This document shows positions 1 to 10,864 of a stretch of DNA of 64,000 nt, piece by piece. Position numbers and translations under genes: made by a program. The notes below the pieces were generated by a model. It did no database searches. It had not been told where the DNA came from and saw nothing but the letters and a program-made list of their open reading frames with translations. Positions within the stretch are counted from its first letter, which is position 1. Each line of letters opens with the position of its first letter. Source of the stretch: Pedobacter riviphilus (GTDB lineage: Bacteria > Bacteroidota > Bacteroidia > Sphingobacteriales > Sphingobacteriaceae); assembly GCF_014692875.1 (NCBI RefSeq), contig NZ_CP061171.1:4340001-4404000 (forward strand), given 5' to 3'.

Positions 1-39
1 ATCATTTTCCAGGGGAGTGGTAATAAATTTAAAAATTAT

Positions 40-66
40 GTCCCGGGTCAATCTCGGGACTTTTTT
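40..66 (+). terminator. Rho-independent terminator
   Basis: GTCCCG at 40-45 pairs with CGGGAC at 55-60 and is followed by six T. It presumably ends a gene lying upstream of the window on the plus strand. Confidence 0.75.
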
Positions 67-79
67 ATGCACATTACTT

Positions 80-107
80 TTGGTGCCTACATAAATTCCT
101 ATCTTTG
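80..107 (+). promoter_or_regulatory. Bacteroidota-type promoter of the lutB-like gene
   Basis: TATCTTTG at 100-107 fits the TAnnTTTG -7 consensus of Bacteroidota, with a TTG at 80-82 in the -33 position (17-bp spacer, slightly short). It follows the upstream terminator and lies about 70 bp before the ATG at 177. Confidence 0.6.
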
Positions 108-176
108 GTTTTTAACGAAGTAGCGCCAAACTAAAAGTAGCTATTCTTCGTTACCCCTATAATAATATTGCCATTG

Positions 177-1562
177 ATGAAAACTGCCGAGGAATTTTTA
201 GAGAAATCTGATGAGAAAGCTTTCGATTTACCGCACCGCAAAACCATAAATTATAATATTGGTAAATACAATGCAGCTGTTGAACGGGGTTTATCAAAAT
301 TCGAAAATTTAGAGGCATCCAAAAAAAAGGCACACGTAATTAAATGGCGTGTAATGGAAAACCTTGATAAATTCTTACCGGAGTTTGAATCAAATTTCCA
401 ACGTCGGGGCGGTAAGGTAATCTGGGCCAATAATGCTGAAGAAGCCCAACAGGAAATTCTCAACATCATCAAAAGAAACAACGGCAAAACAGTTATCAAA
501 TCAAAATCGATGACCACCGAGGAAATCCACTTAAACGATTTTCTGGAAAAAAACGATATCGAATCTTTAGAAAGTGATTTGGGCGAATATATCGTTCAAT
601 TGCTTGGTCAGGCTCCATACCATATTGTTACTCCCGCCATGCACTTAAGTGCAACAGATATTGCACAGTTATTTCACGATAAATTTGGCACACCTATCGA
701 TGCCACTCCCCCTCAGCTGGTGCAAAAAGCAAGGGAATTACTCCGCGATAAATACTTAAATGCTGATATCGGTATTAGCGGTGGCAATTTTTTAATAGCC
801 GATACCGGAAGTATTGCCTTGACGGAGAATGAAGGTAATGCGCGTTTAAGTACCACTTTCCCAAAAATCCATATTGCCATAGTAGGCATCGAAAAGGTAA
901 TTCCTTCTATAGCAGACCTTGATCTTTTCTGGCCTTTACTGGCATCACATGGAACCGGTCAGAACTTAACGGTTTACAATACCATTTTAAGTGGTCCACG
1001 CCAACCTAATGAAACAGACGGGCCAGAAGAAATGTATGTGATTTTGCTGGATAATGGCCGAACCAATTTATTGGCACAAAAAGATCAAAGACAAGGCTTG
1101 TATTGCATCCGTTGCGGTGCGTGTTTAAATGCTTGTCCGGTTTATAAAAATATCGGTGGTCACACTTATAACACAACCTATAGCGGGCCTATCGGTTCGG
1201 TAATCACCCCTCATTTAAAGGGCATGGAAGAATTTAAACATTTAAGTTATGCTTCTAGTCTTTGCGGTAAATGTTCTGAGGTATGCCCGGTAAAAATCGA
1301 CATCCACAAAATGCTCCTGCTAAACCGAAGGGATGCCGCCTCAGGGCATGAAAACGGCAAAAAAGAGGAAATTGGTTGGAGCATGTTTAGCAGAATGATG
1401 CAAAAACGCAAGTGGATGGATTTCTTTGGTGGGAAATTTAAAAATTTTATGCTTAGCACTTTCTTTAAAAAGAGTTGGGGCAAATACCGCGAAATGCCAA
1501 AAGTTGCCGATAAATCTTTTGCTAAACAATGGGAAGAATTGAAAAAAAATAAGGAGTCTTAA
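177..1562 (+). CDS. lutB: LutB-like lactate utilization iron-sulfur protein
   Basis: LutB/YkgF-type LUD-domain protein of about 461 residues. In the LutABC system it takes part in oxidation of L-lactate to pyruvate, in the cytoplasm or at the inner membrane. The N-terminal two thirds is the LUD domain (GISGGNFLIADTGSIALTENEGNARL near residues 200-225). Two ferredoxin-like clusters follow: CIRCGACLNACP from about residue 310 and CGKCSEVCP from about 363. A TTG at 168 is in frame, but the ATG at 177 gives the normal family N-terminus (MKTAEEFL). No lutA or lutC is visible here; lutA could lie outside the window. The downstream E1 gene begins 30 bp later, which suggests co-transcription. The family is clear; the lactate substrate is inferred from the family. 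Confidence 0.85.
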   Translation: MKTAEEFLEKSDEKAFDLPHRKTINYNIGKYNAAVERGLSKFENLEASKKKAHVIKWRVMENLDKFLPEFESNFQRRGGKVIWANNAEEAQQEILNIIKRNNGKTVIKSKSMTTEEIHLNDFLEKNDIESLESDLGEYIVQLLGQAPYHIVTPAMHLSATDIAQLFHDKFGTPIDATPPQLVQKARELLRDKYLNADIGISGGNFLIADTGSIALTENEGNARLSTTFPKIHIAIVGIEKVIPSIADLDLFWPLLASHGTGQNLTVYNTILSGPRQPNETDGPEEMYVILLDNGRTNLLAQKDQRQGLYCIRCGACLNACPVYKNIGGHTYNTTYSGPIGSVITPHLKGMEEFKHLSYASSLCGKCSEVCPVKIDIHKMLLLNRRDAASGHENGKKEEIGWSMFSRMMQKRKWMDFFGGKFKNFMLSTFFKKSWGKYREMPKVADKSFAKQWEELKKNKES

Positions 1563-1592
1563 ATCAGGACTCATTAGTCAAAATAACCAGAT

Positions 1593-3569
1593 ATGCAATT
1601 TAACAGAGGAGATAAAGACAACGAGTTCCTACTGAACTTATATAGAAGATTGCTTTACCCTCGGATGGTTGAAGAAAAAATGCTCAAGCTTTTGCGCCAG
1701 GGCAGAATTGGCAAGTGGTTTTCGGGTATTGGCCAAGAAGCAATAGCGGTTGGCAGCACCCTAGCCATGCAAAGCGATGAGTACATTTTACCCATGCACC
1801 GTAATTTGGGCGTTTTTACTTCACGCGATATTCCTTTAAAAAAACTAATGGCCCAATGGCAAGGCAAAATTACCGGCTTCACCAAAGGCCGCGACCGCTC
1901 TTTTCATTTCGGCACACAAGAATATAAAATTATTGGGATGATATCCCACCTTGGCCCCCAAATGGCCTTAGCCGATGGTATCGCACTGGCAGATGTTTTA
2001 CGCAATCAGCCTCACGCTACTTTGGTTTATACCGGAGAAGGGGCAACCAGCGAAGGCGATTTTCATGAGGCAGTAAATGTTGCCGCAGTTTGGAACCTTC
2101 CCGTTATTTTTCTGATCGAAAATAATGGATATGGCCTGTCTACTCCAAAATCAGAACAGTTTAGGTGCAAAAACCTGGTGGATAAAGCCATTGGTTATGG
2201 CGTAGAAGGCATTCAGATAGATGGAAATAATATTCTGGAAGTTTATAATACCATTAATCAACTGGCCATGGAAATCCGGAAAGATCCAAGGCCTGTTTTA
2301 GTAGAGTGCTTAACTTTCAGAATGCGCGGACATGAAGAAGCATCTGGTACCAAATATGTCCCACAAGAACTTTTTGATGAATGGGGCAAGAAAGATCCGT
2401 TGAGTAATTACGAAACCTATTTAATTGAGCAGGGTGTTTTAACATCGGATTCAATTATCGACATCAAAATCCAGGTTAAAAGAGATATTGAGCTGGAAGT
2501 TGAAGAAGCTTTTAACGAGGATGAGCCTATTGCTAATGCCAATCAGGAAGAGGTCGACATGTATTTCCCTTACACACAACAGGTTATCCAGCCTAATCCA
2601 TCTTCTATTGAAAAAAGATATCTGGATGCGATAACCGATGGTTTGGATCTGGCTATGCAGAAATACCCTAATCTGGTTTTAATGGGACAGGACATTGCCG
2701 ATTATGGTGGGGCTTTCAAAATTACAGATGGTTTTACTGCTAAATATGGAAAAGACAGAGTGCGTAATACCCCTATTTGCGAATCAGCCATCGTAGGTGC
2801 AGGTTTGGGTCTATCCATAAATGGTTATAAAGCAGTTGTAGAAATGCAATTTGCCGATTTTGTGACTGTAGGCTTTAATCAGATCGTGAATAATCTGGCC
2901 AAAACGCATTATCGTTGGGGCGAAAAGGCCGATGTAGTGGTACGCATGCCCACAGGTGCCGGAACAGGTGCTGGGCCATTTCACTCACAGAGCAATGAGG
3001 CCTGGTTTACCAAAACACCAGGATTGAAAGTTGTTTACCCTGCTTTCCCCGAAGATGCAAAAGGTTTGCTATTGGCAGCGATTGAAGATCCAAACCCAGT
3101 GCTTTACTTTGAACATAAATACCTCTATAGAAGTTTAATTGCTCCAGTTCCTGATGGCTATTATACTACAGAGATTGGTAAAGCAGTTAAGCTTGCCGAA
3201 GGAAATAAATTCGCAATCATTACCTATGGGCTAGGTGTACATTGGGCTTTAGATTACTTAAAACAGTATCCTGAAAGCGGTGCTACATTAATTGATCTAC
3301 GTACATTACAGCCCTGGGATAAAGAAGCTGTATGGGCCGCTGTTAAAGCAACCGGAAGAGTTTTAATTTTGCACGAAGACACCTTAACAAATGGTTTTGG
3401 TGCTGAATTATCGGCCTGGATCGGAGAACATTGTTTCTCTTACCTCGATGCACCAGTAATGCGCTGTGCGAGCTTAGATACTGCAATTCCTATGAGCAAA
3501 GTACTAGAAGAAGATTTTTTAGCTAAAGCAAGATTAGCAGAAACGATTAATAAATTATTGAAATATTGA
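1593..3569 (+). CDS. 2-oxoacid dehydrogenase E1, fused alpha and beta subunits
   Basis: Thiamine-diphosphate-dependent E1 component of a pyruvate or branched-chain 2-oxoacid dehydrogenase complex, 658 residues. Residues 1 to about 330 are the alpha subunit with the ThDP motif [10 protein letters not shown]...IENN (about 148-178). From about residue 345 the beta subunit follows ([18 protein letters not shown] start, [31 protein letters not shown]). The fused form is common in Bacteroidota and reacts with a lipoylated E2. No E2 or E3 gene is in the window, so the complex is assembled from genes elsewhere. The ATG at 1593 gives a family-like start (MQFNRGDKD). The sequence alone does not separate branched-chain from pyruvate specificity; branched-chain is my guess from family resemblance. 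Confidence 0.85.
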   Translation: MQFNRGDKDNEFLLNLYRRLLYPRMVEEKMLKLLRQGRIGKWFSGIGQEAIAVGSTLAMQSDEYILPMHRNLGVFTSRDIPLKKLMAQWQGKITGFTKGRDRSFHFGTQEYKIIGMISHLGPQMALADGIALADVLRNQPHATLVYTGEGATSEGDFHEAVNVAAVWNLPVIFLIENNGYGLSTPKSEQFRCKNLVDKAIGYGVEGIQIDGNNILEVYNTINQLAMEIRKDPRPVLVECLTFRMRGHEEASGTKYVPQELFDEWGKKDPLSNYETYLIEQGVLTSDSIIDIKIQVKRDIELEVEEAFNEDEPIANANQEEVDMYFPYTQQVIQPNPSSIEKRYLDAITDGLDLAMQKYPNLVLMGQDIADYGGAFKITDGFTAKYGKDRVRNTPICESAIVGAGLGLSINGYKAVVEMQFADFVTVGFNQIVNNLAKTHYRWGEKADVVVRMPTGAGTGAGPFHSQSNEAWFTKTPGLKVVYPAFPEDAKGLLLAAIEDPNPVLYFEHKYLYRSLIAPVPDGYYTTEIGKAVKLAEGNKFAIITYGLGVHWALDYLKQYPESGATLIDLRTLQPWDKEAVWAAVKATGRVLILHEDTLTNGFGAELSAWIGEHCFSYLDAPVMRCASLDTAIPMSKVLEEDFLAKARLAETINKLLKY

Positions 3570-3588
3570 GAGCGGTTTAGAACGCAAT

Positions 3589-3622
3589 CGTCATGTTGAA
3601 TTTATTTCAGCATCTTTAAAAA
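3589..3622. repeat. Partial copy of dispersed CGTCA...TTTCAG repeat
   Basis: CGTCATGTTGAATTTATTT followed by CAGCATC is a shortened version of the repeat also found near 5279, 17234 and 27366. It fills the gap between the E1 and adeC genes. Confidence 0.55.
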
Positions 3623-3633
3623 ACAAAAAATAC

Positions 3634-5274
3634 ATGGGCACTTTCAAAGTCAAAGGGAATATCATCAACATCACCAAGCGAAATATTTTTTTTGGCGAAG
3701 TAGCAGTTGAAGGTGGAAAAATAAAATCAATCACCAAAATTTCTGAACAGAAAGAAGGTGCTCATTTTATCTCACCAGGCTTTATCGATAGCCACGTGCA
3801 CATCGAAAGCAGTATGCTAATCCCAAGTGAATTTGCGCGATTGGCGGTTGTTCATGGAACAGTATCAACCATTAGTGACCCACACGAAATTGCCAATGTT
3901 TGTGGAATGGAAGGCGTAGAGTTTATGATTGAAAATGGCAATACCGTGCCTTTTAAATTTAACTTCGGTGCACCTAGTTGTGTTCCAGCTACCATTTTTG
4001 AGACGGCTGGAGCTGAATTGGATCATGATGATGTAAAGTCACTTCTAGAACGTTCGGAAATAAAATATCTGAGCGAAATGATGAATTTCCCTGGTGTGCT
4101 TTACAAAGATGAAGAAGTTTTAAAAAAGATCGCGGCTGCACACCACCTAGGTAAACCTGTTGATGGACATGCCCCGGGTTTACGTGGCGACGCTGTTCAA
4201 CAATATATCAACGCCGGAATTTCTACCGATCATGAATGTTTTACCGCCGAAGAAGCATTGGATAAATTACAGCGCGGTATGAAAATACTAATCCGCGAAG
4301 GAAGTGCAGCCAAAAATTTTGAGGCGTTGATTGATCTACTAAACGATTGGCCGGAAATGATGATGTTCTGTAGCGACGATAAACATCCGGACAGTTTAGT
4401 CGAAAATCATATTAATCAACTCTGTACAAGAGCAGTAGAAAAGGGAATTGATATTTTTAATGTATTGCAGGCAGCCTGTATCAATCCTATTCTTCACTAC
4501 AAATTAGATGTTGGCTCACTCCAGATCAATGATGATGCAGATTTTATTATAATAGAAGATTTAAAAACATTCAAGGTTAAACAAACCTATATCAATGGCT
4601 TATTGCTAGCCGAAAATGGAAAAACAGTTGGCAATTGGGTAAAACATGTAGAAGATCGCGAATCGGTAAACCATTTCGATTGCAGCTTGAAAAAGGAAGA
4701 AGATTTTATTTATCCATTTACCGGACAAAAAGAAATTCCAGTTATTGAAGCATTAGACGGGCAATTGATTACCAACAAAATATCTGCTAAACCGAAAGTT
4801 TTAAATCAAAATGTCATTAGTGATCTGGAGAATGATGTTTTGAAAATGGTGGTCGTAAACCGCTATCACGATGCGCCTATTGCAATATCATTCGTAAAAA
4901 AACTTTGGCTTAAAACAGGGTGCCATAGCCTCAAGTGTTGCACACGATAGTCATAATATTTATTGCGGTTGGAGCCGATGATAAAAAGCATCTGCGAAGC
5001 TGTAAATTTAGTGATCAAAGAAACCGGAGGTGTGGTGGCACTGGGAAATGGGAAAGAAGAAGTTTTGGCTTTACCAGTTGCCGGGTTAATGAGCAATCAA
5101 AATGGCTACAAAGTGGCAGAAAGTTATACTTCAATAGATCAGTTTGCGAAAGATTTAGGCTCTACTTTGCTTGCCCCTTTTATGACGCTTTCTTTTATGG
5201 CCTTATTGGTAATTCCACATTTAAAGCTTAGCGATAAAGGTTTATTTGATGGGGATGAGTTTAAGTTTGTGTAA
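3634..5274 (+). CDS. adeC: Adenine deaminase, read through three apparent +1 indels
   Basis: Adenine deaminase of the amidohydrolase superfamily (adenine to hypoxanthine plus ammonia; purine salvage; cytoplasmic). Visible motifs are the HVHIESSM metal site near residue 51, GHAPGLRG near 182 and the C-terminal domain ending FDGDEFKFV. The written frame stops at 4950. Homology-like reading continues as [19 protein letters not shown], then [18 protein letters not shown], if one base is removed from each of three homopolymers: A7 at 4896-4902, T3 at 4959-4961 and A5 at 4983-4987. The three insertions sum to a whole codon, so the final frame equals the first. The repaired protein has about 545 residues, normal for the family. 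Three one-base insertions in 92 bp all in runs suggest sequence error, but a true pseudogene cannot be excluded. Confidence 0.85.
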
Positions 5275-5278
5275 GGCG

Positions 5279-5370
5279 TTCGTCACCCTGACCTGTAGCG
5301 CAGCGAAAAGCTACGAAGTAAATTTATTTCAGGGTCTTATTTGTTAACCAAAAGATGCTGACCATCAAGT
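5279..5370. repeat. Dispersed palindromic repeat (REP-like)
   Basis: CGTCACCCTGA... ATTTATTTCAGGGTCTT and AGATGCTGACCATCA form an imperfect inverted structure between the 3' ends of adeC and the SprT-like gene. Related copies occur near 3589, 17234, 27366 and 63107. It may double as a transcription terminator for the two convergent genes. Confidence 0.6.
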
Positions 5371-5439
5371 AGCTACAAGGCAATTGAAAAACACTATTTC
5401 CACTTGTACAACAAGTTCAGCTGGACGGTCGCGAAAAAA

Positions 5440-6048
5440 TTATTCCACTACAAAAACCTCGGCCAAAGGGTTAAACAGGTAAACCCGTTTGTCATCTAAA
5501 CAAATACATCGGTACCGCTTCCTAATCCGTTCGCCTTTGGTAAAACGCCTGCCATCTTTAATTTTAAAAGTGGTATTAATCGGCAATTGCTCTAAATGCA
5601 AGGTCTCAGATTTATTGTTGTCGTATTTTTTTAAAGCACGTGATAAATGCAGGTCAGAACAACTGGATGCCGCAGGATTCGACATATAATTATCAATTGC
5701 TTTGTGGATATCGGCTGGAAAGATATTCATATCAAAAAAGGGAATCATCATCCGCTGGAAGTTCTTTTTCCATTCTGTTCCATGCGGTTTTACTTTATTC
5801 TTGAAATCGTTCCAGGTGAGCAAATGCGCAAACTCATGTACTGTGGTAACCAGAAAAGCATAATGATTGAGATTGAAATTCACCGAAATACGATGGCCTT
5901 TGCCTTGATAAGGATGGCGGTAATCGCCCAGTTTTGTAGAACGGGTTTTGGCTATCTTAAATTCACATTGAAAATAATCAATCCACTTTGCAATTAACGG
6001 TGCCGCTGGTTCGGGCATGTACTGTGCTAAAACTTTAACCTTTTCCAT
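5440..6048 (-). CDS. SprT-like zinc metallopeptidase domain protein
   Basis: SprT-like family protein of 202 residues. The zinc-binding HEFAH is at residues 71-75 within VTTVHEFAHLLTW, and a likely third ligand is His89 in KPHGTEWKK, the usual SprT arrangement. The C-terminal part lacks the classical zinc ribbon and ends in a small basic beta-rich region (GRRFTKGERIRKRYRCI). The eukaryotic relative SPRTN removes DNA-protein crosslinks; the role of bacterial SprT proteins is not settled. It is followed on the same strand by no close gene; upstream lies the GxxExxY cassette, whose inverted repeat begins at the last base of this ATG. Confidence 0.8.
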   Translation of the reverse strand: MEKVKVLAQYMPEPAAPLIAKWIDYFQCEFKIAKTRSTKLGDYRHPYQGKGHRISVNFNLNHYAFLVTTVHEFAHLLTWNDFKNKVKPHGTEWKKNFQRMMIPFFDMNIFPADIHKAIDNYMSNPAASSCSDLHLSRALKKYDNNKSETLHLEQLPINTTFKIKDGRRFTKGERIRKRYRCICLDDKRVYLFNPLAEVFVVE

Positions 6049-6532
6049 TTAACCGCAAAGTTCGCAAAGTTTTCCGCAATGAAACAAAGAAAAATTATAA
6101 GCCATTCACTACACGTTTTAATCCATCCTTTAACCTAATTACGTTAAAATTCATCAAAAGACCTAATTTGTAATTACCTAACTTCATATAAGTTAATGTT
6201 TGAGCCAAATGAATCTCGTTAAATGCTTCTATACTTTTCAATTCTAAAACCAATTTGTGTTCTACTAAAATATCAATTCGATATCCACAGTCTAGTTTTA
6301 CCTCATCGAAAATTAAAGGCATTATCTTTTCCTTTTCAACAAATAATCCTGCCTTGAGAATTTTATAATACAGACATTCTTTATAGGCGCTTTCCAACAG
6401 ACCAGGACCTAAAGCACTATGAACTTCTATTGCTAATCCGATTACAATTCTTGATAATTCATTCTCATCCATGTCCTTGAGTTTGCTTTTGCGCCCTTTG
6501 CGTTTTTGTCCTTAGCGATCTTTGCGGTTAAA
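6048..6532. repeat. 13-bp perfect inverted repeat enclosing the GxxExxY gene
   Basis: TTTAACCGCAAAG at 6048-6060 and CTTTGCGGTTAAA at 6520-6532 are exact reverse complements, with further CGCAAAG/CTTTGCG repeats just inside (6063-6069, 6496-6502). The unit of about 485 bp holds only the small GxxExxY gene. No target duplication is obvious. Confidence 0.75.
6095..6472 (-). CDS. GxxExxY protein
   Basis: Small protein of 125 residues of the GxxExxY family, which has a PD-(D/E)XK-like nuclease fold by prediction. The signature GPGLLESAY is at residues 22-30, and the nuclease-like strands carry CGYRIDILVEHKLVLELKSI (D and E-x-K around residues 64-79). The family is present in many copies in some Bacteroidota and its function is not established. 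The gene sits between inverted repeats and between two unrelated genes, so it looks like an inserted cassette rather than part of an operon. Start ATG at 6472 is the only good one. Confidence 0.8.
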   Translation of the reverse strand: MDENELSRIVIGLAIEVHSALGPGLLESAYKECLYYKILKAGLFVEKEKIMPLIFDEVKLDCGYRIDILVEHKLVLELKSIEAFNEIHLAQTLTYMKLGNYKLGLLMNFNVIRLKDGLKRVVNGL

Positions 6533-6539
6533 CCTAAGG

Positions 6540-8806
6540 TTATTCCTCTGATGGAAACAACGATGCCAGCACGAGCTTGATCTCACCGAAAGAATAATCT
6601 TTACCTAAAAATTCCCTTATCGTAGCCATCGATTTTGTTTTTTGGCTCTCCACCGCATCGCTGATGTTTCTGATTTTATTGGCCTTTACCAGTTTGGTCA
6701 CATCCAATTGTTGCGTAGAAACGTAATAAGCCAAATGCCCCTCAATGGTACCGGCAGAAAAGCCACGTTCCTTTGCAATTTCGTCGATGGTTTTCCCTTG
6801 CTCATAAAGCTCGAAGCTCACTAACTTGGTATCAATCTTTGGCTCTTTTTTCTTTTTCTCTGCTGCAGATTTTACTTTGAGCGTTTCTCCTTTTAACTGG
6901 ATCGCTTTTTGGAGCTGATTGTTTCTTTCTACCGTATTCAACAGTGCATCCGTATCGGCTTTGCTAAACTCTTTACCTTCGATAAGCGCTTGCAACAATG
7001 CTTTGCTTTTATGCATTTTTTTTAGTTGCTCATATACCAAAATTTCGAGTTCCAACAGTTCTGTAACGTAGGTTTTAATTTGTTTTTCTTCTTTTATCAC
7101 TTCAATTTGAGCCAGAAAACGGTCTGAAATCTCTTTTACCAGCGGATTAAAATATTTTAAGGCAGCCTCTACCCTTTTCGATACATTAAATAAAGTGTGT
7201 TCAGTTTGCTGTGCAAACAGGTTTTTCAGCTGATTTACAAATGTATCGGCCGTAGCCGTTATTTTTTGAAAGTCGGTATAAATGGTATCGGTCCAATCTT
7301 CATGCCTTTGCTTGGCCGATTTTTCACTTTTATCAAATGTCTGACGGTGTTCTTTTAAGTAATAGCGGATCAGATTCAGATCGAATGCCGCAAGCAAATA
7401 GCTGCGGATAAAAGTATAACTCTCTATACTGATCTGCTCGTTGAGTACCTCTGAGGGCTGTTTTGTTTTAGAGAAATAATGCACATTCTGATCCTGTTGC
7501 AAACCACTATCGCGTAGGTGAGAAGTCAAAACCAAACCCTTTAACGAACGTAAGCGCGATAAGGCTACATAGGCCTGACCAGGCGCAAAGGCATCCCCGA
7601 CATCAATAATGGCCTTATCAAAGGTTAAACCCTGACTTTTATGTACGGTTATTGCCCAGGCCAGTTTTATGGGGTATTGAATAAACGAACCAGCTACATT
7701 TTCCTTAATCTCATTGGTCGCTTCATCCAGTTTATACTTAACGTTCTCCCAGGTATAACGAGAAATCTCAATAACTGTCCTATCCTCAGGAAGTTCAATT
7801 TCGATTATATCTTTCTCAATATGGTGCACTACCCCTATTTTGCCATTGTAATACCTTTTCTCGGCAGTCATATCATTTTTAATGAACATGACCTGTGCGC
7901 CAACCTTTAACTCTAAACTTTTATCATTCGGGTAAGCATATTCATTAAATTCGCCTTGAATTTTTGCCTCAAAAAAGTAAGATTTGGTCTTTAACTGGGC
8001 CAACCTTTCGCGGTTTATACTATCGGCCTTATTGTTGTGTGTAGTTAAAGTGATGTAATTTTCATCGGCCGCAGGTTTAAAATCCTGTTTGAAATGCTGT
8101 CTGAGTAATGCTGTATCTTCTGCGGTGATTTTATTGTTCCGCAGGTTATTGAGCAGATCAATAAAAACAGTGTCATCCTGACGATAAATTTTATCCAGTT
8201 CGATATAAACCGGTGGATTATCCTGCAATGCTAGTGCATCGAAGAAATAAATGCTTTTATAAAATTTGGCCATAATGCGCCATTCATCATTTTTTACTAC
8301 TGGCGGCAATTGGTGCAGATCGCCGATAAACAAGAGTTGTACTCCTCCAAAAGGAACATTTCTGTTCCGGCGGACATACCGCAAAGCAAAATCGATCGCA
8401 TCGAGCATATCTGCGCGCAGCATACTTACCTCATCAATCACCAATAACTCTAATTCCTGCAACATGCGGCGTTTATTGCCCTGCATGTTTAAATGTTTTA
8501 CTAAAGTTTTAGGCGTATTAAAGTTGAAGTTGATATTTTCATTGATCAAGCTTCCGGCTGCATCTGGGAAGAAAGCCCCAAAAGGGAGCTGAAAAAGCGA
8601 GTGAATGGTTACCCCAGCTGCATTGATTGCAGCAATACCTGTTGGTGCTACAATTAAGGCTTTTTATGCGTAAGTTTAATCAGTTTCCGTAAAAAGGTTG
8701 TTTTACCCGTACCTGCTTTTCCGGTCAAAAAAACATGTTTTGAGGTATAATTAACAAATTTAGCCGCAATTTCTGCAGGCATAGAAGTTTCTTCTAAAGT
8801 GGGCAT
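6540..8806 (-). CDS. PIF1/RecD-like helicase with C-terminal HTH, one apparent frameshift
   Basis: Superfamily 1B DNA helicase, about 755 residues when repaired. The ATG at 8806 starts MPTLEETSMPAEIAAKF, followed by Walker A GKAGTGKTTF (about residue 28). The frame breaks at the T5 run 8661-8665 (plus strand), where one missing base separates LTHKK from ALIVAPTG; the uninterrupted frame resumes at 8549. Later motifs are VIDEVSMLRADMLD (Walker B), FIGDLHQLPP, and TVHKSQGLTFDKAIIDVG with VALSRLRS (motifs V-VI, UvrD_C_2 type). The C-terminus contains a helix-turn-helix of the type found in RecQ-like helicases (FELYEQGKTIDEIAKERGFSAGTIEGHL). It probably acts in DNA replication or repair. The indel is in a homopolymer and may be a sequence error. 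Confidence 0.85.
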
Positions 8807-9173
8807 CGGCAGTAAAATTTTAGTTTACAATAAACGGAGGGATGAATAAAGCTAAACATTTTAGCACAAAAATAAACAATGATCGGGGAGAAATTTTAAA
8901 TTTTATTGGATAATTTTCGGTTTAAGCCCTGTTTAGCCGATAAAGTTTTTAATCAACGGAAATAAAACCCTCAATAGAATGACTAAAGAAGCAACCTAAA
9001 CCTGACACGAATGGCAGCCTCCATCCCGATTTACATCGGGATTCAATCGGGACTATAGTGTATGACAGGGCTGCAATAACAAAAGAACTATTGCCACTGC
9101 TTTTCAAAAACAATAAACATGCAACCTATTTTCAATTAAACAATTAACCTATTCAAACTTTAAGCAAATTCCT
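8807..9173. other. Intergenic region upstream of helicase and prfC
   Basis: Divergent promoter region without a convincing gene. It carries ATCCCGAT at 9033-9040 pairing with ATCGGGAT at 9045-9052, a hairpin related to the CCCGAT/ATCGGG stems also seen at 25196 and 57423. I see no other structure. Confidence 0.5.
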
Positions 9174-9181
9174 TATCTTTG
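9174..9181 (+). promoter_or_regulatory. -7 box of prfC
   Basis: TATCTTTG matches TAnnTTTG exactly. Transcription would start near 9188, giving a leader of roughly 80 nt before the ATG at 9270. Confidence 0.6.
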
Positions 9182-9186
9182 CGGCC

Positions 9187-9246
9187 TGATGAAACAACAA
9201 TATTCAAATCTTATCGCTGTTAAATTCCTTTAACAAGGTTTCATCA
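9187..9246 (+). promoter_or_regulatory. Nested hairpin in the prfC leader
   Basis: TGATGAAAC (9187-9195) pairs with GTTTCATCA (9238-9246), and inside it TGTTAAA (9218-9224) pairs with TTTAACA (9229-9235) around TTCC. The structure would fill almost the whole 5' leader of prfC and may control translation or stability. Confidence 0.55.
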
Positions 9247-9269
9247 TCTTTTATATCCAAAATTTTATT

Positions 9270-10853
9270 ATGCTTAACCCTGAAATAGAAAAACGTAAAA
9301 CCTTTGCCATTATTAGTCACCCAGATGCGGGCAAAACCACACTGACAGAAAAATTTCTGCTTTTTGGTGGTGCTATTAATACTGCTGGTGCGGTAAAAAG
9401 GAACAAAGCGAACCAAAGTAATACCTCCGATTTTATGGAAATCGAAAAGCAGCGGGGTATCTCAGTTGCAACTTCGGTAATGGGTTTCGAATACAGTGGC
9501 AAACGCATCAATATTCTGGATACGCCTGGTCACAAGGATTTTGCTGAAGATACTTACAGAACTTTATCGGCGGTGGATAGTGTTATTTTGGTGGTAGACT
9601 GTGTAAAGGGTGTAGAGGAACAGACTGAGAAACTAATGTCGGTTTGCCGTATGCGTAATACACCAGTAATTATCTTCATTAACAAAATGGACCGTGAAGG
9701 TAAAGAGGCTTACGATTTATTGGATGAAATTGAAGAGAAACTAAACATCAGCCTTTGTCCACTTTCGTGGCCTATCGGCCAGGGGCATACCTTTAAAGGC
9801 GTGTATAGCATTTACAACAAACATTTAAATTTATTTAATTCTGATAAAACCAAAGTAACCGATTCGGTTGTCGCAGCGAGTGATTTAAATGATCCTTCTT
9901 TATTAAATTACCTTAAAGAAAACGAAATCAATACGTTGAAAGATGATGTTGAATTGGTTGACGGTATTTATGGTAAAATTGATAAGGATTTATATACCGA
10001 TGGTTTGGTTGCACCTGTATTTTTTGGCAGTGCGATTAATAATTTCGGGATCAAGGAGCTTTTGGATACCTTTATCGATATCGCACCAAGTCCGAAACAC
10101 CGGGAAGCTGAAGAGCGTGATGTACTGGTTGAAGAGAAAAATTTCAGTGGTTTTGTATTTAAGATCCACGCTAACTTAGATCCTAAACACCGTGATAGGA
10201 TTGCCTTTTTAAGGATCTGTTCTGGCAAGTTTGAACGCAATAAATTCTATTACCATACCCGCCAGGATAAGAAACTGAAATTCTCTAACCCGATGGATTT
10301 TATGGCGAACGAAAAAAGTATTGTTGAGGAGGCCTGGCCAGGCGATGTGGTAGGTTTATATGATAGTGGCAACTTTAAAATCGGCGATACTTTAACCGAA
10401 GGTGAAAAACTGCAGTTCAAAGGAATTCCTAGTTTCTCTCCCTCTATTTTTAAAGAGGTTGAAAATATGGACCCAATGCGTACCAAACAATTGGAAAAAG
10501 GTATTGAACAGTTAACCGATGAAGGTGTTGCACAGTTATTCGTAATGCAACCTGGAAACAGGAAAGTAATCGGTGCGGTTGGTGAGCTCCAGTTCGAGGT
10601 AATCAATTTCAGGTTAGAGCACGAATATGGTGCAAAATGCCGTTTTCGTACCTTAAGTTATACCCGTTCGAGCTGGGTAACTTCTACGGACAGAAAGAAA
10701 TTGGATGAATTTGTGAAACGTAAGCAACAGCACATCGGTTTCGATAAAGAAGCCAATCCAGTTTATTTGGCTGATAGTGAATATATGATTAATTTAACCA
10801 AACAGGATTATCCAGATATCGAATTCCATAAAACCAGCGAATTTAAAAGTTAA
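9270..10853 (+). CDS. prfC: Peptide chain release factor 3
   Basis: RF3, a translational GTPase of 527 residues that recycles RF1/RF2 from the ribosome after peptide release. G1 is [14 protein letters not shown] (about residues 16-29), switch II/G3 is [14 protein letters not shown], and G4 is NKMDREG. The C-terminal domain ends in the typical [29 protein letters not shown]. Length and all motifs agree with the family. The gene is monocistronic: it has its own promoter box and leader hairpin, and a long inverted repeat follows its stop codon. Confidence 0.97.
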   Translation: MLNPEIEKRKTFAIISHPDAGKTTLTEKFLLFGGAINTAGAVKRNKANQSNTSDFMEIEKQRGISVATSVMGFEYSGKRINILDTPGHKDFAEDTYRTLSAVDSVILVVDCVKGVEEQTEKLMSVCRMRNTPVIIFINKMDREGKEAYDLLDEIEEKLNISLCPLSWPIGQGHTFKGVYSIYNKHLNLFNSDKTKVTDSVVAASDLNDPSLLNYLKENEINTLKDDVELVDGIYGKIDKDLYTDGLVAPVFFGSAINNFGIKELLDTFIDIAPSPKHREAEERDVLVEEKNFSGFVFKIHANLDPKHRDRIAFLRICSGKFERNKFYYHTRQDKKLKFSNPMDFMANEKSIVEEAWPGDVVGLYDSGNFKIGDTLTEGEKLQFKGIPSFSPSIFKEVENMDPMRTKQLEKGIEQLTDEGVAQLFVMQPGNRKVIGAVGELQFEVINFRLEHEYGAKCRFRTLSYTRSSWVTSTDRKKLDEFVKRKQQHIGFDKEANPVYLADSEYMINLTKQDYPDIEFHKTSEFKS

Positions 10854-10864
10854 CTTTTGAATAA

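Noticed and set aside
4918..4920. G3 run as the first adeC indel
   Set aside because: Correcting the A7 run at 4896-4902 instead restores [13 protein letters not shown], which fits the family better over a longer stretch.
4935..5231. Separate 98-codon gene overlapping the end of adeC
   Set aside because: It is a frameshifted reading of adeC, sharing only the short IAVGADDK segment.
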